From a virus: a stretch of 49,787 nucleotides of DNA. The first letter of the stretch is position 1, and each line of letters starts with the position of its first letter. Location of the stretch: positions 1 to 49,787 of the IMG/VR virus record IMGVR_UViG_3300027806_000009; one strand, 5' to 3'. The notes beneath the pieces are model-generated. The model had not been told where the DNA came from. It made no database searches and saw only the letters and a program-made list of their open reading frames with translations. Below are positions 1 to 6,871 of the stretch, piece by piece. Both the position numbers and the translations under genes were made by a program.

Positions 1-127
1 GAAGAAGCAGACAAACGCGAAGGAACTGGCGGACCAACTCGAACACCAGAAGTTTCAGATAGGGTGCCTTCGCACCGAGATCAGGAACGAGGCGGAGAGG
101 ATTTGGAAGATCGGTAGCGACGACCAC
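1..127. repeat. Left copy of 127-bp terminal overlap
   Basis: These 127 bases are identical to 49661-49787. The overlap lies inside one gene and reads through it in frame, so the window is a circularised contig written with both copies of the join. It is probably not a biological terminal repeat, because 127 is a common largest k-mer size in short-read assemblers (inference). Confidence 0.95.
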
Positions 128-205
128 ACGCCACCGATGGTCAAGGCGATCACTCGCGGCTTGTATGCGGAACTCGACCTGATCCTCAGGAGGTACGAGC
201 CATGA
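1..205 (+). CDS. 3' part of junction-spanning small protein (hypothetical)
   Basis: This is the continuation of the gene that starts at 49656; joined across the circle it is a short basic and acidic protein ending in RRYEP. In-frame codons begin at position 2 and the TGA is at 203-205. It begins with a lysine run and then KELADQLEHQK, which recalls the helical segments with AD(R/Q)L in the products at 4437 and 4868. It looks helical or coiled-coil, with no recognised domain. It overlaps the gene before it (49384-49659) by 4 bases (ATGA), so it belongs to the same operon. The function is unknown. Confidence 0.8.
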   Translation, partial: KKQTNAKELADQLEHQKFQIGCLRTEIRNEAERIWKIGSDDHTPPMVKAITRGLYAELDLILRRYEP

Positions 206-249
206 CCACCCCCACCCCGCAGTGCTGGAGGCCGGTGCTAGATCAATAA
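202..249 (+). pseudogene. 15-codon ORF ending in the 47-bp repeat; likely gene remnant
   Basis: An ATG overlapping the previous stop opens a 15-codon frame (MTTPTPQCWRPVLDQ) that stops at the TAA inside the repeat at 244-290. The gene at 370-747 ends in the same way, with a glutamine codon and TAA in the second repeat copy. This frame may be the leftover end-to-end stub of a gene lost by recombination between repeats. It could also be a meaningless translationally coupled frame. Confidence 0.3.
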
Positions 250-290
250 CCCCGCCGCGTGGCGGACACGCCCGAGAGGGCAGAAAGTGA
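244..290 (+). repeat. 47-bp direct repeat, copy 1
   Basis: This stretch matches 742-788 base for base as read by eye. It starts with a stop codon context (CAATAA), contains a small hairpin (CCGCC / GGCGG), and ends with GGGCAGAAAGTGA, where a GTG start overlaps a TGA. A related tail, AGGGGCAGAAAGTGA, lies at 47875-47889. The two full copies bracket the gene pair at 287-747, so the segment looks like a movable cassette. Confidence 0.9.
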
Positions 291-373
291 AGTGGAAGAT
301 GGAATCTCTTTTACAGGAAGCGTTGAGGGTGGGGGAAGCGAAGCCATCAAACACAAAGGAGAACGGGGCGTGA
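287..373 (+). CDS. 28-residue peptide gene (hypothetical)
   Basis: A GTG at 287 opens a frame that starts MKWKM and stops at 371-373; an internal ATG at 299 is the alternative start. The product at 47886 starts MRWKM after the same upstream tail, which supports the GTG start in both. It overlaps the next gene by GTGA. No domain or function is visible, and the whole frame could be only a coupled leader for the 370-747 gene. Confidence 0.4.
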   Translation: MKWKMESLLQEALRVGEAKPSNTKENGA

Positions 374-747
374 TCGTTACCCCAAAGGTGCGCCATCTCG
401 TTGCACACCAAGTAACCGAAGCATCGGCGGTTGCTGTTGCGGCATGGTGCCACGGCGGAGTGGAGGCAAGCACCTCGTTTATGGGGGAGTACCCGACAAA
501 GACCCACCCACGACCAAACTACTTTCAGAGATTCAACGCCAAAACCCAGGTGATTGTTGTAACGGATATCGGAGATGTCGCGGAGATAGGGGACTGGGTG
601 ATCCATGACAGCCCCCTGTTTTACGTAGTGGATCGGCACGAGTTTGAGGACCGCTTCGACATCTGGTGTTCAGACATCGTGCCCCCTGCATCCGACCGGG
701 TTGCTGCAAAAAGGAAGAAGGCACCGAAACGCCCCGCCCCCCAATAA
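370..747 (+). CDS. Hypothetical protein, 125 aa
   Basis: The start is GTG 370, chosen because an AAGGAG lies 8 bases upstream; the longer reading from GTG 259 would run through the 47-bp repeat and has no ribosome site. The protein has a hydrophobic beta-like middle (QVIVVTDIGDVAEIGDWVIHD) and a lysine- and proline-rich tail. I do not recognise the family. Its last codon and TAA lie in the second 47-bp repeat, so gene and repeat form one unit. Confidence 0.65.
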   Translation: MIVTPKVRHLVAHQVTEASAVAVAAWCHGGVEASTSFMGEYPTKTHPRPNYFQRFNAKTQVIVVTDIGDVAEIGDWVIHDSPLFYVVDRHEFEDRFDIWCSDIVPPASDRVAAKRKKAPKRPAPQ

Positions 748-788
748 CCCCGCCGCGTGGCGGACACGCCCGAGAGGGCAGAAAGTGA
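742..788 (+). repeat. 47-bp direct repeat, copy 2
   Basis: This is the second copy of the repeat at 244-290. It contains the stop codon of the 370-747 gene and sits just upstream of the start at 795. Here the GTG inside the repeat (785) opens only a 15-codon frame, and the real downstream gene uses the ATG at 795. Confidence 0.9.
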
Positions 789-794
789 GTATCT

Positions 795-1148
795 ATGAGT
801 CAGACAAAATACAGAAACGGCCAGTCCAATGAAGTGATCGCCCGCAACTACACCGACAACATGGGCAACCCGGCAGGCGGCTACGCCCACGGCCCCGGCA
901 TGTGCATCGCGTGGCAGGACGGGCCGCGCGGCAAGACACCGGACGGCTTGCTTGGCCCGGCTACCGGCGCGTTAGTTGAGGATGCACTGGTCGCTGCTCG
1001 GGAGAGGCTGGACTTCTTCCAACAGAGCGAGTTTGCGGACGATGACACCGCCGCGGCCATACGGCACATCAACTGGGCGATCGACGCGCTGGACGAGCGG
1101 GCGAAGAAACGCGCCGCTCGTGGCGTGCTTGGGCAGAACGCGGTCTAA
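795..1148 (+). CDS. Small phage protein; possible Acb2/Tad1-hairpin or DUF7681-like relative
   Basis: This 117-residue protein starts at ATG 795. The N-terminal part has GPGMCIAWQDGP. The C-terminal part (about 60-110) is helical: VEDALVAARERLDFFQ, then DTAAAIRHINWAIDALDERAKKRAARGVLG. From memory, many phages carry small proteins with the same plan: GPG..W..GP, then E(D)V...RL.fyQ, then ..AI..L..AL..L..R...R..GV. Some of these are annotated with the Acb2/Tad1 hairpin or DUF7681. If that is right it could bind cyclic-nucleotide immune signals, but this is inference. The family match is moderately likely and the role is unproven. Confidence 0.6.
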   Translation: MSQTKYRNGQSNEVIARNYTDNMGNPAGGYAHGPGMCIAWQDGPRGKTPDGLLGPATGALVEDALVAARERLDFFQQSEFADDDTAAAIRHINWAIDALDERAKKRAARGVLGQNAV

Positions 1149-1197
1149 CACCCCCCCCCCCCGCCCACAGCGCGGGGCCAGATTCAAGGAGAAACGG

Positions 1198-1425
1198 ATG
1201 AAGAAGAAAGCGAAGAAGCGAGCCGCTCACACACTCTACGACGCGAGAACGATTGTCAGGTGGGCAGACACCGTGGGCGGCGGAACCGTGGTTTGGCACC
1301 GCGTCGGCCTTGCCGTTTGCTTTGCCCGCAGACTTGCGGCTGGGTGTCGAACCCTCGGAACAAAGCACGCTTGGGTGCAGTGGCCCTACGCCCTGAAACT
1401 AGCAAAGGAGTGGACCCGTGGCTAA
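1198..1425 (+). CDS. Small basic protein, 75 aa (hypothetical)
   Basis: The ATG at 1198 follows a good ribosome site (CAAGGAG). The protein opens with a lysine- and arginine-rich stretch (KKKAKKRAA) and continues with a mixed hydrophobic region containing two Trp. It may contact nucleic acid, but no motif proves this. A run of twelve C bases (1151-1162) lies in the gap before it. It overlaps the next gene by 8 bases. Confidence 0.6.
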   Translation: MKKKAKKRAAHTLYDARTIVRWADTVGGGTVVWHRVGLAVCFARRLAAGCRTLGTKHAWVQWPYALKLAKEWTRG

Positions 1426-1693
1426 GTCTAAAAGGGCGACATCCGTACAGAGGATTGCCCGCGAAATCTACCCAGAAGGCACCATGACAGACGCTGTAGC
1501 CGCAATCAGGCTGTCCCGGCGCATCCGGCGCGTGGTCAATGCGGCGGTCAAGGATGAACGCAATCGGTGCGTTCGCATCCTGTGTCGGTGGCACAAGTCA
1601 GCACAGTCGGCACGTACGCCACTCGGGCGGGACGTGTGTGAACACCTCGAAGCGATTATGAAGGAAGTCTGGAATCCCAAAAAGTACCCATGA
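1418..1693 (+). CDS. Basic helical protein, 91 aa (hypothetical)
   Basis: GTG start at 1418 overlapping the previous gene. The sequence is rich in Arg and Lys and probably mostly helical (AVAAIRLSRRIRRVVNAAVKD), with two Cys. It ends in a 4-base overlap with the next gene. Several phage operons carry similar small basic proteins near their replication genes, but I cannot assign this one. Confidence 0.6.
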   Translation: MAKSKRATSVQRIAREIYPEGTMTDAVAAIRLSRRIRRVVNAAVKDERNRCVRILCRWHKSAQSARTPLGRDVCEHLEAIMKEVWNPKKYP

Positions 1694-1899
1694 CCCTCCC
1701 CAACGGCATCCAGTGGCCCGACGAGCCGGGCACCTACCCGATGGGCAAGACAGGCCCGCACGGGATCACGCCCAACCAGTATTGGGTGATCCATCAAGGG
1801 GGTGGGGTGTGCATGGCCCACCTCGACCCCTGCCCGCTCGTGGCAGCGTGGAGGGCCGTCGCGTGGGCGAGGAAGCAGGCAGAGAACGCAACCCCATGA
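1690..1899 (+). CDS. Hypothetical protein, 69 aa
   Basis: ATG 1690 overlaps the previous stop. The protein is short and rich in Gly, Pro and Trp (WPDEPGTYPMGKTGPHGITPNQYWVI) with a helical C-terminus. It precedes the replication gene at 1896 with an ATGA overlap and is probably translated with it. No family recognised. Confidence 0.6.
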   Translation: MTLPNGIQWPDEPGTYPMGKTGPHGITPNQYWVIHQGGGVCMAHLDPCPLVAAWRAVAWARKQAENATP

Positions 1900-2666
1900 A
1901 CCGACCGACCTTCACCATCCAGGTGCCCGGCTACCAGCCCGTAACGGTTACGCTGGAGCCTTCCGCCGCCCTCACCCCACCCACGGCACCCCCCGGCGAT
2001 GCGGACGCGGCAGGGGCCAGCGGCGGGGGGAAGGTGGGCAAGCGTGGCGGCATGACCAACGCCGAGAAGTGCCGCGCCTACCGCGCCCGTCAGGCCGGTG
2101 TCGCGCCGGTGTCGCGCGGTGTCGCGAACGGTGTCGGAACGGTGTCGCGCGACACCGCCGACACCGTTGGGGGGGTAGGGGGGGTTCTTTCTTCGGAGAC
2201 TCCAATCCTCGAAATCAGGTCAGAAATGCAACAAACACCCAAAAACAGACTCTCTCTGCGCGACACCGCGACACCGACACCGACACCGCGCGACACCATT
2301 GCGACACCGGTAACCATCGCCGACATCATCGAGGCTTTCCCGCCCAACGCGGGCACGCCGCCTAGCACCAAGCAGGTCAGCCTGGCCGTGCGTGCGGTCT
2401 GCATGATGCAGGCGTGCAGCCAGGATCAGGCGTTGGAGTTTGTCTACCGCCGGGTGAAGTCTTACGCCGCAGGGTCGAGGGTCGAAACCACGCAGGCCCA
2501 GTTCCGACCGAGTTGGAGCAGGTGGGTGGAGAAAGACGCCTTCGGCCCCGAGATGCCCGCGTGGTGGTTCCAGCGGAACGCCAAGGCCGCGCCCGAGTCT
2601 GCCAACGAGCAGGTAAACCGCGAGATGGGCGGCGGGTTCCAGCCTGGACGCAGGAGGGTGATATGA
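1896..2666 (+). CDS. Putative replication initiator protein (lambda O-like by position)
   Basis: A 256-residue protein. Residues about 50-66 (GGMTNAEKCRAYRARQ) resemble the basic opening found in many DNA-binding replication proteins. Residues about 67-135 are a low-complexity Thr/Pro/Asp/Val linker that encodes the repeats at 2097-2308. The C-terminal part (about 140-240) is folded and helical with several Trp. The next gene is a DnaC-like loader, overlapping by 4 bases, which is the order of lambda O and P. I see no decisive catalytic motif, so initiator function is inferred from gene order and from the iterons inside the gene. Confidence 0.55.
   Translation: MNRPTFTIQVPGYQPVTVTLEPSAALTPPTAPPGDADAAGASGGGKVGKRGGMTNAEKCRAYRARQAGVAPVSRGVANGVGTVSRDTADTVGGVGGVLSSETPILEIRSEMQQTPKNRLSLRDTATPTPTPRDTIATPVTIADIIEAFPPNAGTPPSTKQVSLAVRAVCMMQACSQDQALEFVYRRVKSYAAGSRVETTQAQFRPSWSRWVEKDAFGPEMPAWWFQRNAKAAPESANEQVNREMGGGFQPGRRRVI
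2097..2308. other. Putative replication origin: inverted clusters of GGTGTCG iterons
   Basis: Five GGTGTCG copies start at 2097, 2108, 2118, 2130 and 2141, spaced 10-12 bp, so they lie on one face of the helix. Eight copies of the complement CGACACC start at 2150, 2159, 2261, 2269, 2275, 2281, 2291 and 2302. Bases 2141-2156 are a perfect 16-bp palindrome. Between the clusters (2166-2258) lie two G7 runs and a relatively A-rich stretch that could melt. Iterons inside an initiator gene followed by a helicase loader is the lambda origin plan. Origin function is inference. Confidence 0.6.
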
Positions 2667-3601
2667 ACACCCAGCAGCAGAACAACGCCAACACCATCGC
2701 CGCCCTTGTCGCGGCCAACGTCAGCCAGCGCATCGACCAGGAGGCCAAGCAGGCCGCCCGCACGCCCGATCAGGTCCATCACGACCGGCTGGCCGAACTC
2801 CAGGCCAGGGCGCAGGCTGCCAACCCCGAGCCGCACGTACCCCGCATACTGCGGATCACCGAGGCGGTTGAGATGGTCCAGAGAACCACCGGCTACACGC
2901 CCGAGGAGATGGAGGCCCGGCGGCTGGCCCAAGAGGAACGGGAGCGGCAGTACAAGCAGCAGCAGGCCCAGCAGGTCATCGAGGCCAGGTGCCGGGCGTG
3001 GCACGGTTGCGGCGCGTCCGCCCGCACGCTGGCGATGATCGAGGTGCATGGGTACACCCTCGCGGGGAGGCTTGCAGATTCCAAGCAGCAAGCCGTGCTC
3101 TCGGAACTCTCCTCCTGCTGGGGCACAACCATCGGGATCATCGGGCCGAACGGCACCGGCAAGTCAACGCTCTCGGCCTTGCTTGCTTGGTGGTGGATCG
3201 ACAACAGCCGGGGCACGGTGAGGGTCATCGACGCGGCGGCGTTGTTCGACGACTACACCGACCGGGTCTGGGGTAAGACGACCGGCTCGGTCGAGTGGTA
3301 CAAGGAGTGGGCGGACGTTGGCCTGCTGATCCTCGACGAGTTCGACGCGCGGTACAGCCAGGGGACCAACGAGACGGCGGTCTCGCACGCGGGCCGTGTG
3401 GACCACGTCATCCGCCGGGTGCTGATGGACCGGGACGCGGGAATGAAGCACACGGTAATCGTGGGCAACCTGACGCCCGAGTCGTTGGACAGCGCGGTGG
3501 GCGTGAAGATCGCGGATCGGATGAACGAGGCAGGTGCCATCGTGGTGCTTGCGGGTCAGAGCCTTCGCGGCTCGGGAAAGGATGGCAACGCCAATGTATG
3601 A
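2663..3601 (+). CDS. DnaC/IstB-like AAA+ helicase loader
   Basis: A 312-residue AAA+ ATPase. The first 140 or so residues are helical and Gln/Glu-rich, followed by a small Cys/His-containing segment. Walker A is GPNGTGKST, with the lysine at 168. Walker B is LLILDEFD, with D225 and E226. A sensor-like VIVGNLT and an arginine in IADRM follow. This layout fits loaders that place the host replicative helicase on melted origin DNA. ATG 2663 has GGAGG upstream and overlaps the putative initiator. No helicase, primase or DNA polymerase is encoded in the window, so it probably recruits host DnaB (inference). Confidence 0.8.
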   Translation: MNTQQQNNANTIAALVAANVSQRIDQEAKQAARTPDQVHHDRLAELQARAQAANPEPHVPRILRITEAVEMVQRTTGYTPEEMEARRLAQEERERQYKQQQAQQVIEARCRAWHGCGASARTLAMIEVHGYTLAGRLADSKQQAVLSELSSCWGTTIGIIGPNGTGKSTLSALLAWWWIDNSRGTVRVIDAAALFDDYTDRVWGKTTGSVEWYKEWADVGLLILDEFDARYSQGTNETAVSHAGRVDHVIRRVLMDRDAGMKHTVIVGNLTPESLDSAVGVKIADRMNEAGAIVVLAGQSLRGSGKDGNANV

Positions 3602-3956
3602 AGAACACACAACCATCGACGGACAGTTGGTCCTCGTTGAAGGGGAAGGCGCGCCGCTATTCCGCATCAGAGCCCCCTTGATAAACCAACTGTTTCCCTG
3701 CACTTTCGGTCCAGCCGACGCGCAGCGCGCAAAGTCCGCTTGCACGGGCCGCATAGAGGCGACTGGAATCATGCAGTCAAACTCTCTCGGGCAGCCGGTT
3801 GGCTTCGTGGTCGAACGCTTCGACATCATCCCGCCAGCAACCGACCTGCCGACGCTGGACGATCTTGGCGGCGTAAATATCACGGATGGGGTAGACCCGT
3901 CCGAGTTTGTTGGGAAACTCCGTGAGGGCGAGAGCGAACGAAAGGATGGTGGGTGA
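3594..3956 (+). CDS. Hypothetical protein, 120 aa, in replication operon
   Basis: Two in-frame starts exist, ATG 3582 and ATG 3594. The AAAGGA at 3577-3582 gives sensible spacing only to 3594. The protein is beta-rich at the front (GQLVLVEGEGAPLFRIRAPL) and has an acidic tail. Its place directly after the helicase loader, overlapping it by 8 bases, suggests a replication-associated role such as a DNA-binding accessory. No single-stranded-DNA-binding signature can be confirmed. Confidence 0.6.
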   Translation: MYEEHTTIDGQLVLVEGEGAPLFRIRAPLINQLFPCTFGPADAQRAKSACTGRIEATGIMQSNSLGQPVGFVVERFDIIPPATDLPTLDDLGGVNITDGVDPSEFVGKLREGESERKDGG

Positions 3957-4234
3957 TGGGCGTTCCGAAGATTCAGTGGCGGGAGATTGACACGCGCACA
4001 AAGTACTACCGCATCAGGGCCGAGCCTGACGGGGTTGAACTGATATGCGACAACGATGGCCACGGGTGGCAGTGGCACATGCGATGCCACGAAGCGGGAG
4101 CGGATGCCCACACGTCCGGCAGTGGGTTTTATAGCACCATTGACGAGGCGCGGGACGCCTGCGAATACGCCTTCAGCCGCGAGTGGAAGGCACGGCAGTA
4201 CGACGCAGCACAGAAACACGAAGGGAGCAGGTGA
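3956..4234 (+). CDS. Hypothetical protein, 92 aa
   Basis: ATG 3956 is preferred; GTG 3953 would add one residue. The protein is rich in His, Trp and Cys (GHGWQWHMRCHEAGADAH) and has a helical end rich in Ala and Glu. It closes with HEGSR, whose codons double as the ribosome site of the next gene. Function unknown. Confidence 0.6.
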   Translation: MGVPKIQWREIDTRTKYYRIRAEPDGVELICDNDGHGWQWHMRCHEAGADAHTSGSGFYSTIDEARDACEYAFSREWKARQYDAAQKHEGSR

Positions 4235-4437
4235 TGGACAGGACAGTTGGAACATGCTCGCGGTGCGGAGGCCCGGTTACGGTGCCCGCCGTGTGGAACG
4301 GGACGATCCCGCCCACGCCAACATGCGGGAGATGTGGGGCTGTGGCGGTCAGTGGGCACGGCCCACGGATCGAGACCGAGAGGCCACCAAAGCAGTGGGC
4401 ATCATCGCACACCAAGCCAATCGAAGGGAGCAAGTGA
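4234..4437 (+). CDS. Small zinc-ribbon protein, 67 aa
   Basis: Two CxxC pairs (CSRCG near residue 8, CGRCG near residue 33) form a probable zinc ribbon. The rest is Pro- and Thr-rich and disordered. It ends IEGSK; those codons carry the AAGGGAG ribosome site of the next gene. Such small zinc ribbons are common in phage early regions; the target is unknown. Confidence 0.65.
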   Translation: MDRTVGTCSRCGGPVTVPAVWNGTIPPTPTCGRCGAVAVSGHGPRIETERPPKQWASSHTKPIEGSK

Positions 4438-4868
4438 TGGCGAAGGAACTGAAAGACATGAGCGTAGAGGAGTTGGTATTCGAGGCTTGGGAGGAGGGCT
4501 TGGCTGACGCTGTAGAAGTCGGAGGCTTCGATGAAATCAACGCTATCACCGCCGAACTCACCCGCCGCATCACCGAAGCCAACGCCCGTGCCGATCGGCT
4601 CGCGGCGGAGGGCAAGATTCCCAATGGGCATGTCATGCTGCCGGGCGGAGAGGTGGTGAAGGTATTGGGCGAACTTCCAATAACGGCGGATCGTTCAATC
4701 GCTGGTATTCACGCGGAAGTGTACGTCAACACCCTATCGGGTACGCAGAGTGGATTTGTCAATCCACACGTGCTGCTATCGACCGGGGACCGCCAAGATG
4801 GGTGGCATATTTCCGCCTCCTACGCCACCCGCGAAGCCGCCATCAAGAACGCTAAAGGGAGCAAGTGA
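4437..4868 (+). CDS. Hypothetical protein, 143 aa, paralogue family with 4868 and 45928
   Basis: The N-terminal helical segment KELKDMSVEELVFEAWEE, followed by ITAELTRRITEANARADRLAAEG, is shared in outline with the products at 4868 and 45928. The C-terminal half is beta-like (GIHAEVYVNTLSGTQSGFV). A strong AAGGGAG precedes the ATG within the previous coding sequence. The gene seems to be one member of a duplicated small family. No biochemical role can be read. Confidence 0.6.
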   Translation: MAKELKDMSVEELVFEAWEEGLADAVEVGGFDEINAITAELTRRITEANARADRLAAEGKIPNGHVMLPGGEVVKVLGELPITADRSIAGIHAEVYVNTLSGTQSGFVNPHVLLSTGDRQDGWHISASYATREAAIKNAKGSK

Positions 4869-5536
4869 TGGACCTGAAGAAGATAAGCGACGAAGATTTG
4901 TGGGAACGCCTACTTGGAATGGTCCAAGACCCATGCGTTGCCATGGCCAGCAAGATCATGGATGAAATCGACCGCCGCATCACCGAAACGGAAAAGATGG
5001 CCGACCAACTCCGCGCTTGCCTAGACGGGGACGACTACAACCACGCGCCCCTACTTGCTAGGGGCCTACTGCGGTCGAAGATGTCCGCGCTGAGCGAGGA
5101 ACACTACGCCGCCGAATGGTTAGACGGCACGGGGATCGTGCTTTGGGGAATGTTGGGTGGCGAGCCTCGGGATTGGGGGATGCAGACGGTAAGCGAGGAA
5201 ACGCTGCAACTGCTGCGAACACTGGCTTTTGAGTCCGGCGGATGGTGGCAGGACGATAAGACGTTTGTTCCGCTGGCAGAGTGGTGGAACAAGCAAGGCG
5301 CGATGACATTCAACCCGCTCAGCGACTTCACCGAAGCCAACGCCCTCGCCGATCGGCTCGCGGCGGAGGCGGGGGCGGCGAGGAAGTTGATTGTTGCGCT
5401 GCGGGACATTATTAGGGATTACAGCGTTGTAATACCTATGAAAGTCTCTGTTGCACAAAAACTGAAAGAGACGGTTGACGAGTATGAAAAATGTGCCATC
5501 GCCATCAACGCCGCTGGCGACTTGGGGGCGAAGTAA
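4868..5536 (+). CDS. Hypothetical protein, 222 aa, duplicated-helix family
   Basis: It starts MDLKKISDEDLWERLL, with EIDRRITETEKMADQL near residues 35-50 and FTEANALADRLAAEAG near 155-170; both segments match the helical motif in the 4437 product. The middle (about 75-145) has the pattern YAAEWLDG...GGWWQDDKTFVPLAEWW, a Trp-rich module inserted between the helices. The last 60 residues look like a coiled coil. It is probably a fusion or insertion product of the small paralogue family. Confidence 0.6.
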   Translation: MDLKKISDEDLWERLLGMVQDPCVAMASKIMDEIDRRITETEKMADQLRACLDGDDYNHAPLLARGLLRSKMSALSEEHYAAEWLDGTGIVLWGMLGGEPRDWGMQTVSEETLQLLRTLAFESGGWWQDDKTFVPLAEWWNKQGAMTFNPLSDFTEANALADRLAAEAGAARKLIVALRDIIRDYSVVIPMKVSVAQKLKETVDEYEKCAIAINAAGDLGAK

Positions 5537-5901
5537 TGACAGAAAAATATCGCATCGTCCGTATCCCTACTCCCGACCCCGATGTGTACGACGAGTTTGC
5601 TGTGGTTGGCCCCGGTGGATACTACGAAGACGGTTTCACCACGCACGTTACCGCGTTATTTCATGCGTTGAAGATGGCAAACGACGCACTGGATTCCTCC
5701 CGCGTCCGCGAGACGGCGAAGGAGTTGCCGGATGGGGATTACGGCGACCGCGTACTGGGGTTTGACCGCCGCTGCCAGCAGTGGCGAGAGGCCGACGTGG
5801 GCTGCATCCGAGGCATGGAGGGCAGGCTTCTCGGCAAGGGCTACTACACCCACTGGATGCCCAAGCCACCCGCACCGAAGGAGGCCAGCGATGTGGGATG
5901 A
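5536..5901 (+). CDS. DUF551-like protein, 121 aa
   Basis: The C-terminal YYTHWMPKPPAP resembles the THWMPLP-type ending of DUF551, a common small phage domain of unknown function. Upstream are GGYYEDGF and a Trp-containing segment. A second likely family member lies on the minus strand at 35186-35665. The ATG overlaps the previous TAA, so the gene is co-translated with its neighbours. Confidence 0.55.
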   Translation: MTEKYRIVRIPTPDPDVYDEFAVVGPGGYYEDGFTTHVTALFHALKMANDALDSSRVRETAKELPDGDYGDRVLGFDRRCQQWREADVGCIRGMEGRLLGKGYYTHWMPKPPAPKEASDVG

Positions 5902-6004
5902 CCTGACCAGAAAAGAGAAGATCATTTTTGCCGTGGACCTGGGCCTGCGCATCGCCACGCTGGCGGCGATGGTCGCATTTGTCGTCGTACTTATCAAGGG
6001 ATAG
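5891..6004 (+). CDS. 37-residue single-span membrane protein
   Basis: The ATG at 5891 follows GAAGGAGG. The first 12 residues are charged (MWDDLTRKEKII), then one hydrophobic span of about 22 residues (LGLRIATLAAMVAFVVVLI) and a KG tail. It would insert in the inner membrane with a charged N-terminus. It could affect lysis, exclusion or a host membrane target; nothing decides between these. Confidence 0.65.
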   Translation: MWDDLTRKEKIIFAVDLGLRIATLAAMVAFVVVLIKG

Positions 6005-6016
6005 AAAGGTGGAGAA

Positions 6017-6292
6017 GTGAAGCCGAAGAAACTGAGGTTCTACAAGGTCAACAGTGTTGGACCAGAGACATACGACGATTGGGAGGCATGTCCGACGAAA
6101 AACGTCAACTACTCGATTAGCCGGGACTTAGGCCCATTCACCAGGAAAAACCACTTCACTTGGAGGGCACTGGAAAATGGGGTCCGACGCTTTGGCCGGT
6201 GCATAACCAAGGCGGACGCAACCGCCATTTGCCAGAAGCGTTGGGATGCCTTTGTCGCCAAGCAGGTGAAGGCCATGATGGAGAAGGCATGA
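6017..6292 (+). CDS. Hypothetical protein, 91 aa; relative of the 35828 minus-strand gene
   Basis: GTG 6017 follows AAAGGTGGAG. It begins MKPKKLRFYKV and ends with a helical segment CQKRWDAFVAKQVKAMMEK. The minus-strand product at 35828-36154 begins MKPKKLEFARV and contains CQKHWEREAQKQVDAIF, so the two are paralogues of similar length. The function is unknown. Confidence 0.65.
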   Translation: MKPKKLRFYKVNSVGPETYDDWEACPTKNVNYSISRDLGPFTRKNHFTWRALENGVRRFGRCITKADATAICQKRWDAFVAKQVKAMMEKA

Positions 6293-6507
6293 CCCCACTC
6301 CAACCCGGCACCCGCGTGAAGCACGCCATGTCAACCGACGAACACGACACCTACCACGGCATCGTGCTAGAGCGTCAGGAAACACACAGAATCGACAGCA
6401 CGCAAACCACCTACACCGTCAGGTGGATCAAGCCGAGTGGCGACCCGTCAGACGGAAGCACGTCGCACAATCGGGCAGAACTGGTGGAAGTGGAGAAGGA
6501 ACTATGA
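6289..6507 (+). CDS. Small beta-barrel-like protein, 72 aa
   Basis: The pattern PGTRVKHAM...YHGIVLER...TYTVRWIKPSG suggests a small SH3-like or KOW-like barrel (inference from strand pattern only). It overlaps both neighbours by 4 bases. A role in binding nucleic acid or protein is possible but unproven. Confidence 0.6.
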   Translation: MTPLQPGTRVKHAMSTDEHDTYHGIVLERQETHRIDSTQTTYTVRWIKPSGDPSDGSTSHNRAELVEVEKEL

Positions 6508-6869
6508 GCAAGCGCAAGCCACGAGCAACACCCGCAGGCATACCGCGATCGCGCAGCACGTTCACCCGCAGGCAACGCCGGGCGTTCTGGGCGATGGACC
6601 TTGATCCGAACTTCTGGCGTGAGCATTGCTACAGCCCCATCACACACGAGGACGCGGAGGCCGCTGTGTTGCGCGCCGAGGCCATATTCACCGAGGCGTT
6701 GCAGAGGGCGGCAATCGATCGCACCTCTGTCGAGACAAACATCCCCATCGAAGAACTGCACCGGATGGAGGCAGAGGTTCAAGCGGGGACCGTCAGCCGG
6801 GGGTTTGCCAACTCGGTGGTGTGGTTGTTCAAGAAGTACCCCAAGACCCTAAAGAAACTCGCGGAGTAG
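6504..6869 (+). CDS. Hypothetical protein, 121 aa
   Basis: ATG 6504 follows GAAGGA. The first 28 residues are strongly basic (SKRKPRATPAGIPRSRSTFTRRQRR), the rest is helical and ends in a lysine-rich helix. The composition suggests nucleic-acid contact. I do not recognise a family. Confidence 0.6.
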   Translation: MSKRKPRATPAGIPRSRSTFTRRQRRAFWAMDLDPNFWREHCYSPITHEDAEAAVLRAEAIFTEALQRAAIDRTSVETNIPIEELHRMEAEVQAGTVSRGFANSVVWLFKKYPKTLKKLAE

Positions 6870-6871
6870 AC

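Noticed and set aside
1-127. Biological direct terminal repeat as in T7
   Set aside because: The overlap falls inside a gene in the early region, not after terminase, and has a typical assembler k-mer length.
259-298. Longer start at GTG 259 for the 370-747 gene
   Set aside because: It would translate the 47-bp repeat, has no SD, and a good AAGGAG lies before GTG 370.
3164-4255. 363-codon minus-strand frame
   Set aside because: It lies opposite the helicase loader and two supported plus-strand genes, has no SD or recognisable domain, and is a GC-rich shadow.
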